DNA of 64,000 nt from Deinococcus radiophilus (GTDB lineage: Bacteria; Deinococcota; Deinococci; Deinococcales; Deinococcaceae): contig NZ_CP086380.1 in the NCBI RefSeq assembly GCF_020889625.1, forward strand, positions 1,011,001-1,075,000. Reading direction: 5' to 3'. Below are positions 18,046-31,978 of the stretch, piece after piece. Each line of letters starts with the position of its first letter. Position 1 is the stretch's first letter. Under the pieces are notes generated by a model. The model worked only from the letters and a program-made list of their open reading frames with translations. It was not told the origin of the DNA and did not search any database. The position numbers and the translations under genes are program-made.

Positions 18046-18732
18046 TCACGGAGTCCGGACAGCCGGAAGAAAGACCCCCCGCGCCGCGTCCCAGCGCAGG
18101 CGGTAAATAGGGAGCCGCGAAGTATGATCCCCGACGAAGACGGTGATATCGGTGCCTCGCTGCGGCAATTCCGGGTCCAGATACAGCTCACCGTTCTCGC
18201 CGGTCAGCCGGCGAAAGGCCAGCACCCGCGCCGAGGCGTCGGCCCGAACCGCGGCGGGGAGGGTGGGTTTCACCTCACTCCATGCCTGGGCACGGTAAGG
18301 AACCCCGATCTGCGAGAACTTCACGTCTTGCACGCAGCCACTGGCGTATCGGTGGGCATACAGGTCACTCGACCCGCAGGGCCAATCCCCACAGCCGGCC
18401 TTCTGGGATAAGTAGTTCCAGTCCAGCAGCAGCAGGCCGCGCCCGGCGCGGTCCCACCAGACGTCCAGCTGCGCCGTGTACTCGCCCCCTCTCCAGTGGG
18501 CGGACCAGCCCCGCTCATCTAGATCGGCCCCGCGCAGGTCACGCTGCAACAGGCAGTAAACGTCACCGTAACACTCTGTCCCACGGTCAGGGGTCAGCTG
18601 ATCCGCCAGCCTCACCAGCTGGGCCAGCGTGGGCCGCGCCGGGCTGGAGGTGGATGCCTGCGCCGTTACGCCGCTGGGCCACACCAGTGAGGTCAGGAAC
18701 AGCGCGGCCAGGGCCACCTTATATAGGTTCAT
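18046..18732 (-). CDS. secreted protein of unknown function
   Basis: A 228-residue protein with a signal peptide ([26 protein letters not shown], cut likely after TAQA). The mature part has several cysteines ([30 protein letters not shown]) that could form disulfides outside the membrane, and tryptophan-rich strands ([19 protein letters not shown]). I do not recognise a family. The frame could open much further upstream, but the signal peptide and a TACACT box six bases before ATG 18732 fix the start. Confidence 0.75.
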   Translation of the reverse strand: MNLYKVALAALFLTSLVWPSGVTAQASTSSPARPTLAQLVRLADQLTPDRGTECYGDVYCLLQRDLRGADLDERGWSAHWRGGEYTAQLDVWWDRAGRGLLLLDWNYLSQKAGCGDWPCGSSDLYAHRYASGCVQDVKFSQIGVPYRAQAWSEVKPTLPAAVRADASARVLAFRRLTGENGELYLDPELPQRGTDITVFVGDHTSRLPIYRLRWDAARGVFLPAVRTP

Positions 18733-18738
18733 GGCTGG

Positions 18739-18744
18739 AGTGTA
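18739..18744 (-). promoter_or_regulatory. -10 box of the secreted protein gene
   Basis: TACACT on the minus strand ends six bases before ATG 18732. Confidence 0.5.
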
Positions 18745-18786
18745 CCCCTCCCCCGCGGCACTCCATTTGCGCCCACGCTTCTCCTC

Positions 18787-18792
18787 TATGCT
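18787..18792 (+). promoter_or_regulatory. -10 box of the YyaL-like gene
   Basis: TATGCT ends six bases before ATG 18799. Confidence 0.45.
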
Positions 18793-18798
18793 GCGCCT

Positions 18799-20835
18799 AT
18801 GACCGATGCAACGTCCGGCCACAACCGCCTCGGCAGCGAGTCCAGCCCTTATCTGCGTCAGCACGCGGACAACCCGGTGCACTGGTGGCCCTGGTCCGAC
18901 GCCGCCTTTGCCGAAGCCCGTGAGCGCGGCGTCCCGGTGCTGCTGAGCATCGGCTACAGCACCTGTCACTGGTGTCATGTGATGGCGCACGAGTCGTTCG
19001 AGAACGAACAGACCGCTGAGCTGATGAACCAGAATTTCGTGAACATCAAAGTCGACCGCGAAGAAAGGCCTGACGTGGACGGCATCTACATGGCAGCGAC
19101 CCAGGCCATGACCGGCGCCGGCGGCTGGCCAATGACGGTCTTTCTCAACCATGACCGCCAGCCGTTCCACGCCGGGACCTACTACCCGCCGCACGAGGGG
19201 ATGGGGATGCCTTCCTTCCACCGCATCATGGGGGCTGTGACCGATGCCTGGCAACACCGCCGCGCCGACCTGGACGCCAACGCGCAGGCCCTCACCGAGC
19301 ATATTCAGGCCATGAGCGAGCCGCGCCGGGCTGCCCAAGAGTGGCCGTCCGATTTCTTGGAGCTGCCGCTGGAAATACTGCCGCAGGTCTTCGACCGCCA
19401 GTGGGGTGGTTTCGGGGGAGCGCCCAAGTTTCCGGCTCCCACCACGCTGGACTTTCTGCTGCAGTCCGGGGACGCGGGTGGGCAAGAGATGGCGCTACAT
19501 ACCCTGCGCCAGATGCTGCGGGGAGGCATCTACGATCAGCTGGGCGGCGGCTTTCACCGTTACTCGGTGGATGAGCGCTGGCTGGTCCCGCACTTCGAGA
19601 AGATGCTGTACGACAATGCCCAGCTGACCCGCACGCTGCTGGCGGCCTATCAAGTGAGCGGCGACCAGACCTTCGCTGACGCCGCCCGGGAAACCCTGAC
19701 GTATCTGGAACGCGAAATGCGCCACCTAGCGGGCGGATTTCACTCCGCCCAAGACGCGGACACGGCGGGCGTGGAGGGGCTGACCTTTACCTGGACTCCC
19801 GCCGAAGTGGAAGCGGTGCTGGGCGAAGACGCCGCGTGGGTGGCCGAACATTACGGTGTGAACGAGCGCGGCAACTTCGAGGACCCACACCGCCGCGACG
19901 CTGGCCGCCGCACGGTGCTGTCCCAGGTGGGTAAGCTGAGCGCCGAACAAATGGAACGGTTGCCCGAGCTACGTCGCCGCCTGCTGACTGCCCGCGAGCA
20001 ACGCCAGCAGCCCCACCGCGACGACAAGGTGCTGACCTCCTGGAACGGGCTGGTGCTGGCTGCCCTGGCCGACGCAGGCCGCATTCTGGGCGAGCGCCAC
20101 TGGCTGGACCTGGCCCAACAGAATGCGGCGTGGGTACGCGGCACCATGCGTCAGCCAGACGGGACGCTGTGGCATACCTGGCTGGACGGTCAAGCGCCGG
20201 GGGTGGAGGGTTTACTGGAAGACCACGCCCTATACGGCCTGGGACTGGTGGCGCTGTACCAGGCGACTGGCGACCTCTCGTACCTGGAGTGGGCGCGGGA
20301 GCTATGGGACACCGTGCAGCGCGATTTCTGGGATGAGGACGCTGGACTGTTCCGCTCCAGCGGTGGGCGGGCCGAGCGGTTGCTGACCCGTCAAAGCAGC
20401 GCCTTCGACTCGGCCATCATCAGTGACAACGCGGCGGCGGCGCTGCTCGGCCTCTGGATGGACCGCTACTACGGCCTACCTGACGCTGCCGAACTGTCTA
20501 GGCGCACCATTGCGGCCCATATCAGCGAGATGGGTCAGGCACCTCACGGGATGGGCGGCCTCTGGCAAGCAGCGGCCCTGCTGGAAGCGCCGCATACCGA
20601 ACTGGCCATCATCGGGACGCCCGCTGAACGGGACGCCCTGGAACGGGTCGCCGCCAAAGTTCTGCTGTCCTACGTGACGCTGGCCCCCGCCAACGCTCCA
20701 GCAGGGTTACCCGTGCTGGAAGGCCGCGAAGGCGGTGGCACCGCTTACCTGTGTGTGAACCGGGCCTGTCGGCTGCCTGTCCGTGACGCGGAGGCGCTGC
20801 GGGAGCAGTTGGAAGCGTTGACGGCGAATCGGTAA
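18799..20835 (+). CDS. thioredoxin domain-containing protein, YyaL/DUF255 family
   Basis: A 678-residue protein of the DUF255 (spermatogenesis-associated protein 20-like) family. The thioredoxin-like N-domain holds C56-H-W-C59 in [17 protein letters not shown], followed by [18 protein letters not shown] and GGWPMTVFL. The rest is an (alpha/alpha)6-type barrel ([48 protein letters not shown], in segments). The biochemical role is not established in bacteria; a redox or sugar-related function is guessed from the folds. It ends 75 bp before a PfkB kinase on the other strand, with a shared terminator. Confidence 0.92.
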   Translation: MTDATSGHNRLGSESSPYLRQHADNPVHWWPWSDAAFAEARERGVPVLLSIGYSTCHWCHVMAHESFENEQTAELMNQNFVNIKVDREERPDVDGIYMAATQAMTGAGGWPMTVFLNHDRQPFHAGTYYPPHEGMGMPSFHRIMGAVTDAWQHRRADLDANAQALTEHIQAMSEPRRAAQEWPSDFLELPLEILPQVFDRQWGGFGGAPKFPAPTTLDFLLQSGDAGGQEMALHTLRQMLRGGIYDQLGGGFHRYSVDERWLVPHFEKMLYDNAQLTRTLLAAYQVSGDQTFADAARETLTYLEREMRHLAGGFHSAQDADTAGVEGLTFTWTPAEVEAVLGEDAAWVAEHYGVNERGNFEDPHRRDAGRRTVLSQVGKLSAEQMERLPELRRRLLTAREQRQQPHRDDKVLTSWNGLVLAALADAGRILGERHWLDLAQQNAAWVRGTMRQPDGTLWHTWLDGQAPGVEGLLEDHALYGLGLVALYQATGDLSYLEWARELWDTVQRDFWDEDAGLFRSSGGRAERLLTRQSSAFDSAIISDNAAAALLGLWMDRYYGLPDAAELSRRTIAAHISEMGQAPHGMGGLWQAAALLEAPHTELAIIGTPAERDALERVAAKVLLSYVTLAPANAPAGLPVLEGREGGGTAYLCVNRACRLPVRDAEALREQLEALTANR

Positions 20836-20864
20836 CGAAAAAACCCACAGCAACCAGTGAATGC

Positions 20865-20900
20865 AAAAGCCCCAGCCTATCGCTGAAGCCGGGGCTTTTT
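20865..20900. terminator. bidirectional terminator
   Basis: AAAAGCCCC at 20865-20873 pairs with GGGGCTTTT at 20891-20899 across a partly paired loop. It serves both converging genes (YyaL-like on plus, PfkB on minus). Confidence 0.85.
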
Positions 20901-20910
20901 ATATTCAAAC

Positions 20911-21843
20911 TTAGGCGGTATAGGGCGCCAAATCCTCCAGGGTGATATGACGGTCCTGCGCTCCCACGCGGGTAGCAGCCAGCCCTCCGGCGGCGTTGGC
21001 CATGCGGGCGGCGGCCTTGAGAGGCTGCCCGGTCATGACGGCGTGGGCGAACACAGCAGTAAAAGTGTCCCCTGCCCCGGTGCTATCGAGCGCTTCTTCA
21101 TCGGCAGGCAATACGGCATCTACCAGCTCGGTTTCGCCGGGGGTCCAGACGATACAGCCCATCGCCCCCACCTTGACGGCCACCTGATGCAACCCTTCGT
21201 CAGCCAGGTTCGCCAGCGCCGCACTGATCGAAGAAGTCCCCGTGAGGGCCAGAATCTCATGCTGATTGAGGGTCAGGTAATCGGCCTGGGTCACATCGTC
21301 GATCAGGCCCCGCCCCGCCTTGTTCACCGCCCCAGTGCCCAGGTCAATAAACAGCGGCACCGGCTTTTTGGCCTTCTTGGCGTACTCCATGGCCTTGAGG
21401 GCATATTCACGCTGCGACCCCTCCACCAGACTGTAGGCGCTGATGATCAGGGCGTCCGACGTCTCGACATCTTTCTTCTTCAGCCGGCTCGGATTGAGGC
21501 AGCGGTTGGCCCCGCCTGAGCTGATCATGGTGCGCTGGCCGTCGGCGGTCTGCATCACGGTGATGGTGCTGGTAGACTCGTCCGCTTCGGTCTGAATGGC
21601 CGTTTCCGAGACACCGCTGCTGCGCACTTCGCTCAGAGCGTACTCGGCAAAAGGATCATCCCCCACGCTGGCGGCCAGGGTCACGTCATGGCCCAGTCGG
21701 GCGAGCGTGACCGCCATGGTGCCGCCTGATCCACCCGGCTGCATCACGGCCCGCAATGGGTGAACTTCGCGGCCAGGCGCCGGCAACTGTTCCAGATGAT
21801 AAATATGGTCAACGTTCACGTCGCCAATCACAAAAAATTTCAC
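20911..21843 (-). CDS. PfkB-family carbohydrate kinase
   Basis: A 310-residue ribokinase-like sugar or nucleoside kinase. Signature 1 is PGGSGGTMAVTLARLG; signature 2, with the catalytic aspartate and anion hole, is DSTGAGDTFTAVFAHAVM. NGDVNVD-like MKFFVIGDVNVDHIYHLEQ opens the fold. It starts with GTG, preceded by a strong AGGAGG. The substrate (ribose, fructose, adenosine or other) cannot be decided. An unusually lysine-rich stretch (RLKKKDVET, AKKAKKP) is the only odd feature. Confidence 0.92.
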   Translation of the reverse strand: MKFFVIGDVNVDHIYHLEQLPAPGREVHPLRAVMQPGGSGGTMAVTLARLGHDVTLAASVGDDPFAEYALSEVRSSGVSETAIQTEADESTSTITVMQTADGQRTMISSGGANRCLNPSRLKKKDVETSDALIISAYSLVEGSQREYALKAMEYAKKAKKPVPLFIDLGTGAVNKAGRGLIDDVTQADYLTLNQHEILALTGTSSISAALANLADEGLHQVAVKVGAMGCIVWTPGETELVDAVLPADEEALDSTGAGDTFTAVFAHAVMTGQPLKAAARMANAAGGLAATRVGAQDRHITLEDLAPYTA

Positions 21844-22244
21844 GCAAGACCTCCTGGCCCGTTTCCCAAGTACGGTAGACCCGTCACAGCTTTACCGCCG
21901 CAGCGGCAGCACACGGCTTACAGACAAGCAGGCAATCAGGCTCTGGGAAAACGCATGCCCAATTTAGCACGGCCCTTTGAGGGACGGGTTTTTGCCTTCC
22001 ACATTCACGCACTTTTCCCCTCTGTACAGAACCTGATAAAGTGTGCTAAGCTTCACGTCTTGACCTGGAGATCTGACGGCCCGTAGCGGCCCCTCCAGAA
22101 GAAGATGTCCCCCCACGGGAAAAGACCTGCGAAGATGGCCATGAGAAGGTAGAGACGGCCCCCACGGCGGGTTATTCGGCAGGCAAACGACACTGGGTTA
22201 TTTGCTGTCCTTTGCGGGGAACACGCTTCGCGAAAGGATGACAA
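21844..22244 (+). promoter_or_regulatory. long 5' region of the RNA helicase gene
   Basis: About 400 bases without a gene separate the divergent PfkB and helicase starts. It contains a TTGACC hexamer near 22060, a CTGGAG/CTCCAG hairpin (about 22063-22096), and the SD-pairing hairpin next to the helicase start. The start of transcription could not be fixed. A long structured leader is typical of cold-induced RNA helicase genes. Confidence 0.4.
22208..22238 (+). promoter_or_regulatory. hairpin that sequesters the helicase Shine-Dalgarno
   Basis: TCCTTTGCG (22208-22216) pairs with CGC(G)AAAGGA (22229-22238) with one bulged G and a 12-base loop. AAAGGA is the ribosome site, six bases before the ATG at 22245. 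In the folded state initiation would be hindered. The pairing is seen; a thermosensor or autoregulatory role is inferred. Confidence 0.5.
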
Positions 22245-24059
<1,815 letters not shown>

Positions 24060-24084
24060 GCTAAGTACAGCTAGAAATTGAGGA

Positions 24085-24116
24085 CCGCTCTCTGTGATGG
24101 GGAGCGGCCTTTTTTG
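24085..24116 (+). terminator. terminator of the helicase gene
   Basis: CCGCTC pairs with GAGCGG across an 11-base loop and is followed by CC and six T. Confidence 0.8.
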
Positions 24117-24528
24117 CAGGCTGCCTCCCGTGCCCAGGGCTGCCAGGTATACCAGAGCGATATGAAAGTACGGGTCACGCCCACCCGCTACCATTACCCT
24201 GACATTGTGGTGGGACGCGGTGGCGGCGAGGAACGACGACTACACCGAAACTGAGCCGTGCTTCATCGCCGAGGTATTGAGCGAAAGCACCCGCATGGCG
24301 GACCAGAACTCCAAAGCTGAGCGTCACCGAGAATTGCCCAGCTTGCAGGCCTATTTTCTGGTCCGCCGGGGGGTATCTGTCTGGCGCAGAGGAGGCGAAA
24401 GCTGGAGCTTTGAAGTGGTAGGGGAGACATTTGAATTGTCCTGCCCGTCCGTAACTCCTACCCTTGCCGACCTGCATGTCGGCATCAACTTCCGAGGCGT
24501 CCTTCTTGGCCCTATTCAGTTAGGATAG
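24117..24528 (+). pseudogene. Uma2-family endonuclease remnant, truncated and frameshifted
   Basis: Right after the terminator T-run one frame reads AASRAQGCQVYQSDMKVRV and TRYHYPDIVV, which is the middle of a Uma2/DUF820 protein. The frame breaks near 24208, and the next frame continues with DDYTETEPCFIAEVLSESTR, LPSLQAYFLV and a normal C-terminus. The N-terminal third is missing and a frameshift splits the rest. Uma2 proteins are PD-(D/E)XK-like and abundant in Deinococcus; the TRYHYPD aspartate and EVLSEST glutamate are still present. It is almost surely inactive. Confidence 0.8.
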
Positions 24529-24574
24529 CCTGACGGTGCAGCGTAGCTACCATGTCCATGCATCTGGAGGGAAT

Positions 24575-25333
24575 ATGGAAAAAGTTCTGGTTACGGGCAG
24601 TACAGGTGTTCTGGGACGCCAGCTTCTCGCGGCGTTGCAGGATGGGGGAAGAGAGGCCGTAGGGTTTAGCCGTACACCCCAGCGCGGTAGCTTGGCTGGC
24701 GATTTGCTTACGGGGAGAGGGGTACAAGAGGCGTTATCCAGCGTGCATACTGTGATTCACGCAGCGACCAACCCAAAGAGGGCCTTAGATGACTTGCAAA
24801 TGGGCCAGAATCTTTTAAATGCGTGTCAGCGCAGTGGAGTGCAGCATTTTATATATGTCAGCATCGCAGGAGTAAACTATTCAGGCGGATATGATTACTA
24901 CCGTAGTAAGTTTGCGGTAGAGAGACTTGTGGAACGGGGCAGCATCCCCTATACCATCCAACGGGCCACCCCATTCCATGAGTTTGCTGCGCTTCTGCTC
25001 AGAATGTTGCGTTTTGGTCCCCTGCAATTTGTGCCGCAGGGAGTCAACTTGCAACCTGTAGAGGCCGCAGCAGTGGCAGCGGAAGTGGCCCATATCGCGT
25101 GCGGTGATGCACAGGGCCATCCTCCCGACCTTGCCGGGCCAGAGATTATGAGTCTGGAAGAATGTGCGCGGTTAGCAGGTTATAGGCCTGTAGTACTACC
25201 TATTCCACATCCAGCATTCCGCGCCATGAGGCAGGGGGCGCTCATGGCAGACAGGCCAAAAGTCATCGGTGGTAGTTGGGAATCCTGGTTGGCTGCAAAT
25301 GTTGGCCAACCCGACCCCCATAACTTCCGTTAG
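24575..25333 (+). CDS. NAD(P)-binding NmrA/SDR-like reductase
   Basis: A 252-residue Rossmann protein. The nucleotide-binding motif is VLVTGSTGVLGRQLL at the very start, followed by TVIHAATNP and YVSIAGVNYSG, and a YYRSKFAVERLV segment giving the Tyr-x3-Lys-like arrangement (Y-Y-R-S-K). It belongs to the NmrA-like atypical SDR group that reduces small molecules or senses NADP; the substrate is unknown. GGAGGG before ATG 24575 sets the start. The base and codon use is more AT-rich than neighbouring genes (runs such as AATCTTTTAAATGC), and it sits beside a pseudogene, so recent transfer is possible. Confidence 0.85.
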   Translation: MEKVLVTGSTGVLGRQLLAALQDGGREAVGFSRTPQRGSLAGDLLTGRGVQEALSSVHTVIHAATNPKRALDDLQMGQNLLNACQRSGVQHFIYVSIAGVNYSGGYDYYRSKFAVERLVERGSIPYTIQRATPFHEFAALLLRMLRFGPLQFVPQGVNLQPVEAAAVAAEVAHIACGDAQGHPPDLAGPEIMSLEECARLAGYRPVVLPIPHPAFRAMRQGALMADRPKVIGGSWESWLAANVGQPDPHNFR

Positions 25334-25345
25334 AAATAGGTGGTG

Positions 25346-25378
25346 AAAAGCCCCGCCCAGTTTCCCAGGCGGGGGTTT
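25346..25378. terminator. bidirectional terminator
   Basis: CCCCGCC (25351-25357) pairs with GGCGGGG (25369-25375), with A-run before and T-run after. It ends the NmrA-like gene on plus and acnA on minus. Confidence 0.8.
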
Positions 25379-25405
25379 CTCGCTAGCTCAATCTAAAGCT
25401 TGGGC

Positions 25406-28129
<2,724 letters not shown>

Positions 28130-28204
28130 GCAGTCTCGTCTCCTTTTCCCCAGGTTGGATGTGGCTTTGGTGGGGTATGGACCTATGATAGCGGGGAGAC
28201 AGCC

Positions 28205-28234
28205 AAAAGCCCGTAACGGAGCGGGTCACGGGCT
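28205..28234 (-). terminator. terminator after rsmA
   Basis: On the minus strand AGCCCGT and ACGGGCT pair around a 13-base loop, followed by TTTT. It separates rsmA from acnA. Confidence 0.7.
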
Positions 28235-28285
28235 GCAAATTTTGTAACCCCTACAGGGACAACGGGCGTAGATGACGTAAATGGA

Positions 28286-29131
28286 TCAGTCTACGCCCAG
28301 CGCGTCGGCCACTTGCCGCATCTGCGCCAGTGGGACGGCCTCGGCGCGGACATCCGGGCGCAGTCCAGCCGCCAAAATCGCTTCCTCTACTCGCTCTACG
28401 GGATGCCCGGCCATCTTGAGGTTGTTCCGCAGCGTCTTACGGCGGTGGTGCAGGGCATCGTCAATCAGGCGGATGTAGGCTTCGCTGGGCTGGGGACGGT
28501 CACGGTCAAAATCCAGACGCACCACCGAACTGGTCACGGCGGGCGCAGGGATAAACGAGCCTTTGGGCACATCGCGCACCGGCTTGACCGTGCCATACAG
28601 GTGGGCCAGCGCGGTCAGAAAACCATAGTTGTCGTCTCCTGGCTGCGAGGCTAACCGCTGGGCCACTTCCTTCTGCACCAGCACGCTGGCCGAAACGATG
28701 TTGGGGGCGCGCATAAAGCGGGACAGCAGCGGCCCGGTAATGTAATAGGGCAGGTTGGCGATGACCCGCGTCCCCGGCGGCACCGAGGCGTAGTCAAACT
28801 CCAGCGCGTCCCCCCAGACGATGTTCACATCCAGCCCGTCCAGCGTTTCTTCCAGCACCGGGCGCAGGTTCTGGTCTTTTTCCAGGGTAGTGACGTGGGC
28901 GCCTCGCTCGGCCATCTCACGGGTGAGGACGCCCAGACCGGGACCAACTTCCAGCACGCTTACTCCAGGCCCTGCGCCACCTGCTTCGGCAATGGCCCGC
29001 AGGATATTGCCGTCAATCAAAAAGTTCTGCCCCAGGCTCTTGGTAGGCCGCAGGCCATGCCGGGCCAGCAGATCCTTCACACGGGCGGGCGAGTACAGCG
29101 GCAATGCAGCGTCTTTTAGCTCATCGGTCAT
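28286..29131 (-). CDS. rsmA: 16S rRNA (adenine(1518)-N6/adenine(1519)-N6)-dimethyltransferase
   Basis: A 281-residue KsgA/RsmA methyltransferase that dimethylates two adjacent adenines in helix 45 of 16S rRNA during 30S maturation. SAM-binding motif I is SVLEVGPGLGVLTREM; the catalytic NLPYYITGPLL motif (N-L-P-Y) and the SFIPAPAVTSSVVRL segment are present, with the SLGQNFLID N-terminal signature. It is 30 bp downstream of a small membrane protein gene, probably in one transcript. A terminator follows. Confidence 0.97.
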   Translation of the reverse strand: MTDELKDAALPLYSPARVKDLLARHGLRPTKSLGQNFLIDGNILRAIAEAGGAGPGVSVLEVGPGLGVLTREMAERGAHVTTLEKDQNLRPVLEETLDGLDVNIVWGDALEFDYASVPPGTRVIANLPYYITGPLLSRFMRAPNIVSASVLVQKEVAQRLASQPGDDNYGFLTALAHLYGTVKPVRDVPKGSFIPAPAVTSSVVRLDFDRDRPQPSEAYIRLIDDALHHRRKTLRNNLKMAGHPVERVEEAILAAGLRPDVRAEAVPLAQMRQVADALGVD

Positions 29132-29161
29132 TCGGCTTCCACTGTACCGCCTGGGGTCAGC

Positions 29162-29500
29162 TTAGCGGGCGTTGATCACGCTGCGCCGCCCACCCAGCAG
29201 CATGACTTCCGCCTGCATAGGAGTACGCTCCGGGTACACCACGCAGCTCTGCACCGTCTGGGGCGGGGCCTGGTTCAGAATCTCTTGGCAGGTCGGCTCG
29301 GCCCCCGCAGCAAACTTCAGCGTGTCTGCTGCCGCCAACGCCTGTTGCGCGTAGGCCCGTCCATCTTTGCCCCGGCTAAGCAGCAGTGCCGTGAAGCTGC
29401 CCACCAGCAGTAGAAACAGCAGCGCCACGAAGCCCAGGTATTTCCAGGGGTTGAAACGGGCATTCGGCGGTGCAGGCGTGGCGGAGGGTTGAACAGACAT
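29162..29500 (-). CDS. small membrane-anchored protein of unknown function
   Basis: A 112-residue protein with a Pro-rich cytoplasmic start, one helix (YLGFVALLFLLLVGSFTALLL) and an outer domain with two cysteines (TCQEILN, QSCVVYPE) that may form a disulfide. I do not recognise the family. It precedes rsmA by 30 bp. ATG 29500 follows a CAGACT hexamer by seven bases; upstream in-frame starts run into the divergent regulator promoter. Confidence 0.65.
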   Translation of the reverse strand: MSVQPSATPAPPNARFNPWKYLGFVALLFLLLVGSFTALLLSRGKDGRAYAQQALAAADTLKFAAGAEPTCQEILNQAPPQTVQSCVVYPERTPMQAEVMLLGGRRSVINAR

Positions 29501-29605
29501 GGAAATCAGTCTGGCATAGAGGCTGTAGACAGAAAACCTCCCCTGCCTCCCTGAAAGACAACGCAACCCTGACAGCGCCGCACTGAGACAATCTGACCCC
29601 TGCGC

Positions 29606-29611
29606 TATACT
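29606..29611 (+). promoter_or_regulatory. -10 box of the tandem HspR gene
   Basis: TATACT ends seven bases before ATG 29619, leaderless layout. Confidence 0.55.
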
Positions 29612-29618
29612 GCCGCCC

Positions 29619-30305
29619 ATGCCCGCCGATACCCGCACCAAACCCGTTTACGTCATCTCGGTGGCGGCGGAACTGGTGGACATGCACCCACAGACCCTGC
29701 GCCTTTACGAACGCAAGGGTTTGATCAAGCCGGGCCGCAGCGGCGGCAAAACCCGGCTGTACTCTGAGCGCGACATTGAGCACCTGCGCGAAATCCGGCG
29801 GCTGACCCAGGAATTGGGTGTCAACCTGGCCGGCGTAGAAGAAGTGATGCGCCTGCAGCATGAGCTGGACGACCTGCAGGGCGAATTTGAGGCCGAGATT
29901 GAGCGAATCGAGGACGAGATTCGCTCGCAGCAGCAGAGCAAGGCCCTCCCCGCTCCCGACGATCCCAAGGACCGCCCAGTCTATGTGATCTCTATTGCCG
30001 CCGAACTGGTGGACATGCACCCACAGACCCTGCGGCTGTATGAACGCAAGGAACTGATTCGCCCGGGCCGCAGCAGTGGCAAAACCCGGCTGTACTCTGA
30101 GCGCGACATTGACCACCTGCGCGAAATCCGGCGGTTGACCCAGGAATTGGGTGTCAACCTGGCTGGCGTGGAAGAAATCATGCGGCTGCGCCAAGAATTG
30201 GACGGCGCACGCTCACGCATGGAAGGCAACGTGCGCCGTATCCAGCAGGACATCACCGACCGGATGACCTCGTGGCGTGAATTGCCCGCGCCGGAAGATG
30301 AGTGA
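29619..30305 (+). CDS. hspR: tandem-duplicated HspR/MerR-type regulator
   Basis: A 228-residue protein made of two MerR/HspR units. Unit 1 (residues about 9-81) and unit 2 (about 120-192) each contain [37 protein letters not shown] and the [21 protein letters not shown] helix; about 68 of 80 aligned residues are identical, at an offset of 111 residues. Each is followed by a coiled-coil-like segment. HspR is the repressor of heat-shock genes such as dnaK and clpB. HspR is normally one unit and dimerises, so this protein could act as a single-chain dimer. No chaperone gene is adjacent. Confidence 0.85.
   Translation: MPADTRTKPVYVISVAAELVDMHPQTLRLYERKGLIKPGRSGGKTRLYSERDIEHLREIRRLTQELGVNLAGVEEVMRLQHELDDLQGEFEAEIERIEDEIRSQQQSKALPAPDDPKDRPVYVISIAAELVDMHPQTLRLYERKELIRPGRSSGKTRLYSERDIDHLREIRRLTQELGVNLAGVEEIMRLRQELDGARSRMEGNVRRIQQDITDRMTSWRELPAPEDE
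29643..30195 (+). repeat. 333-bp-offset intragenic direct repeat
   Basis: Two direct copies (about 29643-29862 and 29976-30195) within the HspR gene. Identity extends to synonymous positions, with identical runs longer than 30 bases, for example around the DMHPQTLR codons and around the [10 protein letters not shown] codons. This points to a recent duplication or continuing gene conversion. Confidence 0.85.
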
Positions 30306-30323
30306 GGCCGAGTTGCTCCAAGC

Positions 30324-30354
30324 AAAAGCGCCGCCAGCCTGAGCCAGCGGCGCT
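30324..30354 (-). terminator. terminator of rocD
   Basis: AGCGCCGC and GCGGCGCT form an eight-base-pair stem; TTTT follows on the minus strand. It lies between the converging hspR and rocD genes. Confidence 0.7.
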
Positions 30355-30369
30355 CCCAGTTACACCTGC

Positions 30370-31662
30370 TTAAATCTGCTCGACGTGTTCAGGGTGGTTG
30401 ATCTCCTGCATCGGGACGTCATTGCTGTCTCCCTGACCCTCAAAATCCTTCAGGGTCTGGATGATGATGTCTACACCGCGCATCAGGTCTTGTTCGCTGA
30501 TGACCAGTGGCGGCGCAAAGCGGATGATGTTGCCGTGGGTGGGCTTGGCCAGCAGGCCGCGCTCGGCCATCTTCAGGCAGATGTTCCAAGCGGTGTCACT
30601 GTCCTCGTGATCGTTGATCACGACAGCGTTCAGCAGCCCCTTACCACGCACCAACTTGGCGATGTGGCTGCTCTGCACATATTCGTCCAGGCGGGCACGG
30701 AACTGCTGCCCCAGGGCCTCGGCGCGCTCGGCCAGGCCTTCTTCCTCCGCCACCTTCAGCGCGGCTACCGCCACCGCAGCAGCGACGGGATTCCCACCAA
30801 AGGTACTGCCATGCTGACCGGGTTTGATCACGTTCATCACAGCGTCGTCGGCCAGGACCGCGCTCACGGGATAAACCCCGCCGGACAGCGCCTTGCCCAG
30901 AATCAGGATGTCGGGCTTGATATCTTCGTGATCTACGGCCAGGCGGCGGCCCGTGCGGCTGATACCAGTCTGCACCTCGTCCGCGATAAACAGCGTGCCG
31001 TACTCCTCGCACAGCGCTTTGGCTCCGGCCAGGTAGCCATCGCTGGGCACGTATACGCCCGCCTCACCCTGGATTGGCTCCACCAGGAACCCAGCCACAT
31101 TTCCCTTATTGGCTTCCAGTGCCGAGCGCAGCGCGTCCAGATCGTCGTAGGGAATCCGCACGAAGCCGTCCGTGAAGGGGCCGAAGTTCCGGCGGGCATT
31201 CTCATCGTTCGAGAAAGAAACGATAGTGGTGGTGCGTCCGTGGAAGTTGTTCTCGCAGACAATAATCTGGGCACTGTTCTCAGGAATGCCGCGCACCTCG
31301 TAGGCCCATTTACGGGCCAGTTTCAAGGCCGTTTCTACTGCTTCGGCCCCAGTGTTCATGGGCAGCATCTTGTCGAAGCCGAAATACTCGCACACGAACT
31401 TCTCGTAGGGACCCAACCGATCGTTGTAAAAGGCGCGGCTGGTCAACGTCAACGTCTGCGCCTGCTCGGTCATGGCCGCAATGATCTTGGGGTGGCAGTG
31501 CCCCTGGTTTACGGCGGAATAGGCTGACAAAAAGTCGAAATACTCTTTGCCGTCCGTATCCCAGACCTTGGCTCCCTGGCCGCGGCTCAGGACAACGGGC
31601 AGGGGATGATAGTTGTGGGCACCGTACTGGTCTTCCAGGGCGATGTAATCTTGTTGGTTCAT
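30370..31662 (-). CDS. rocD: ornithine--oxo-acid aminotransferase
   Basis: A 430-residue class III PLP aminotransferase. Ornithine-aminotransferase features include YGAHNYHPLPVVLSRGQG near the start, NTGAEAVETALKLARKW, ENNFHGRTTTIVSFS, the PLP-phosphate/ring motif FIADEVQTGISRTG and Lys257 in LGKALSGGVYPVSA as the Schiff-base lysine. It converts ornithine and 2-oxoglutarate to glutamate semialdehyde and glutamate, linking arginine and proline metabolism. AAGGAGG before ATG 31662 fixes the start. Confidence 0.93.
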   Translation of the reverse strand: MNQQDYIALEDQYGAHNYHPLPVVLSRGQGAKVWDTDGKEYFDFLSAYSAVNQGHCHPKIIAAMTEQAQTLTLTSRAFYNDRLGPYEKFVCEYFGFDKMLPMNTGAEAVETALKLARKWAYEVRGIPENSAQIIVCENNFHGRTTTIVSFSNDENARRNFGPFTDGFVRIPYDDLDALRSALEANKGNVAGFLVEPIQGEAGVYVPSDGYLAGAKALCEEYGTLFIADEVQTGISRTGRRLAVDHEDIKPDILILGKALSGGVYPVSAVLADDAVMNVIKPGQHGSTFGGNPVAAAVAVAALKVAEEEGLAERAEALGQQFRARLDEYVQSSHIAKLVRGKGLLNAVVINDHEDSDTAWNICLKMAERGLLAKPTHGNIIRFAPPLVISEQDLMRGVDIIIQTLKDFEGQGDSNDVPMQEINHPEHVEQI

Positions 31663-31978
31663 GGGGCCTCCTTGGGATTCCGGGCTGTGACCAGTGGGCC
31701 CAGCCGCAGATGTCCAGGCTGATACGCCAGCCTTGCGCAGGCTCAGCATAACGCCTGGGCAGTGGCTTGATTATCTGCCACCTGGCTTTGTCGGCCACCC
31801 TCCCGCAGAGCCACTTCGCCGTTCTTTCTTACCAGGAAACATCAGCCTTACCGCATGGCACTGTGGTCTTGCCCCCGCAAGAGCCGAAGATTTGTACTCC
31901 GCCAGTCAGGTTCACCCTGTGACTTCATCTCTGCGACCAGGTCAATCAGCCAAGCATTCCGCTATATCCCAGGTGCGC
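31663..31978. promoter_or_regulatory. intergenic region between rocD and the cysS leader
   Basis: About 315 bases holding the rocD promoter on the minus strand. A GTGGC/GCCAC inverted repeat with a 10-base centre (about 31763-31782) could be an operator. No ORF or RNA gene could be supported. Confidence 0.3.

Noticed and set aside
18733..19485. N-terminal extension of the secreted protein frame, opposite YyaL
   Set aside because: The signal peptide and -10 box at 18732 mark the true start; the extension overlaps the YyaL-like gene antisense.
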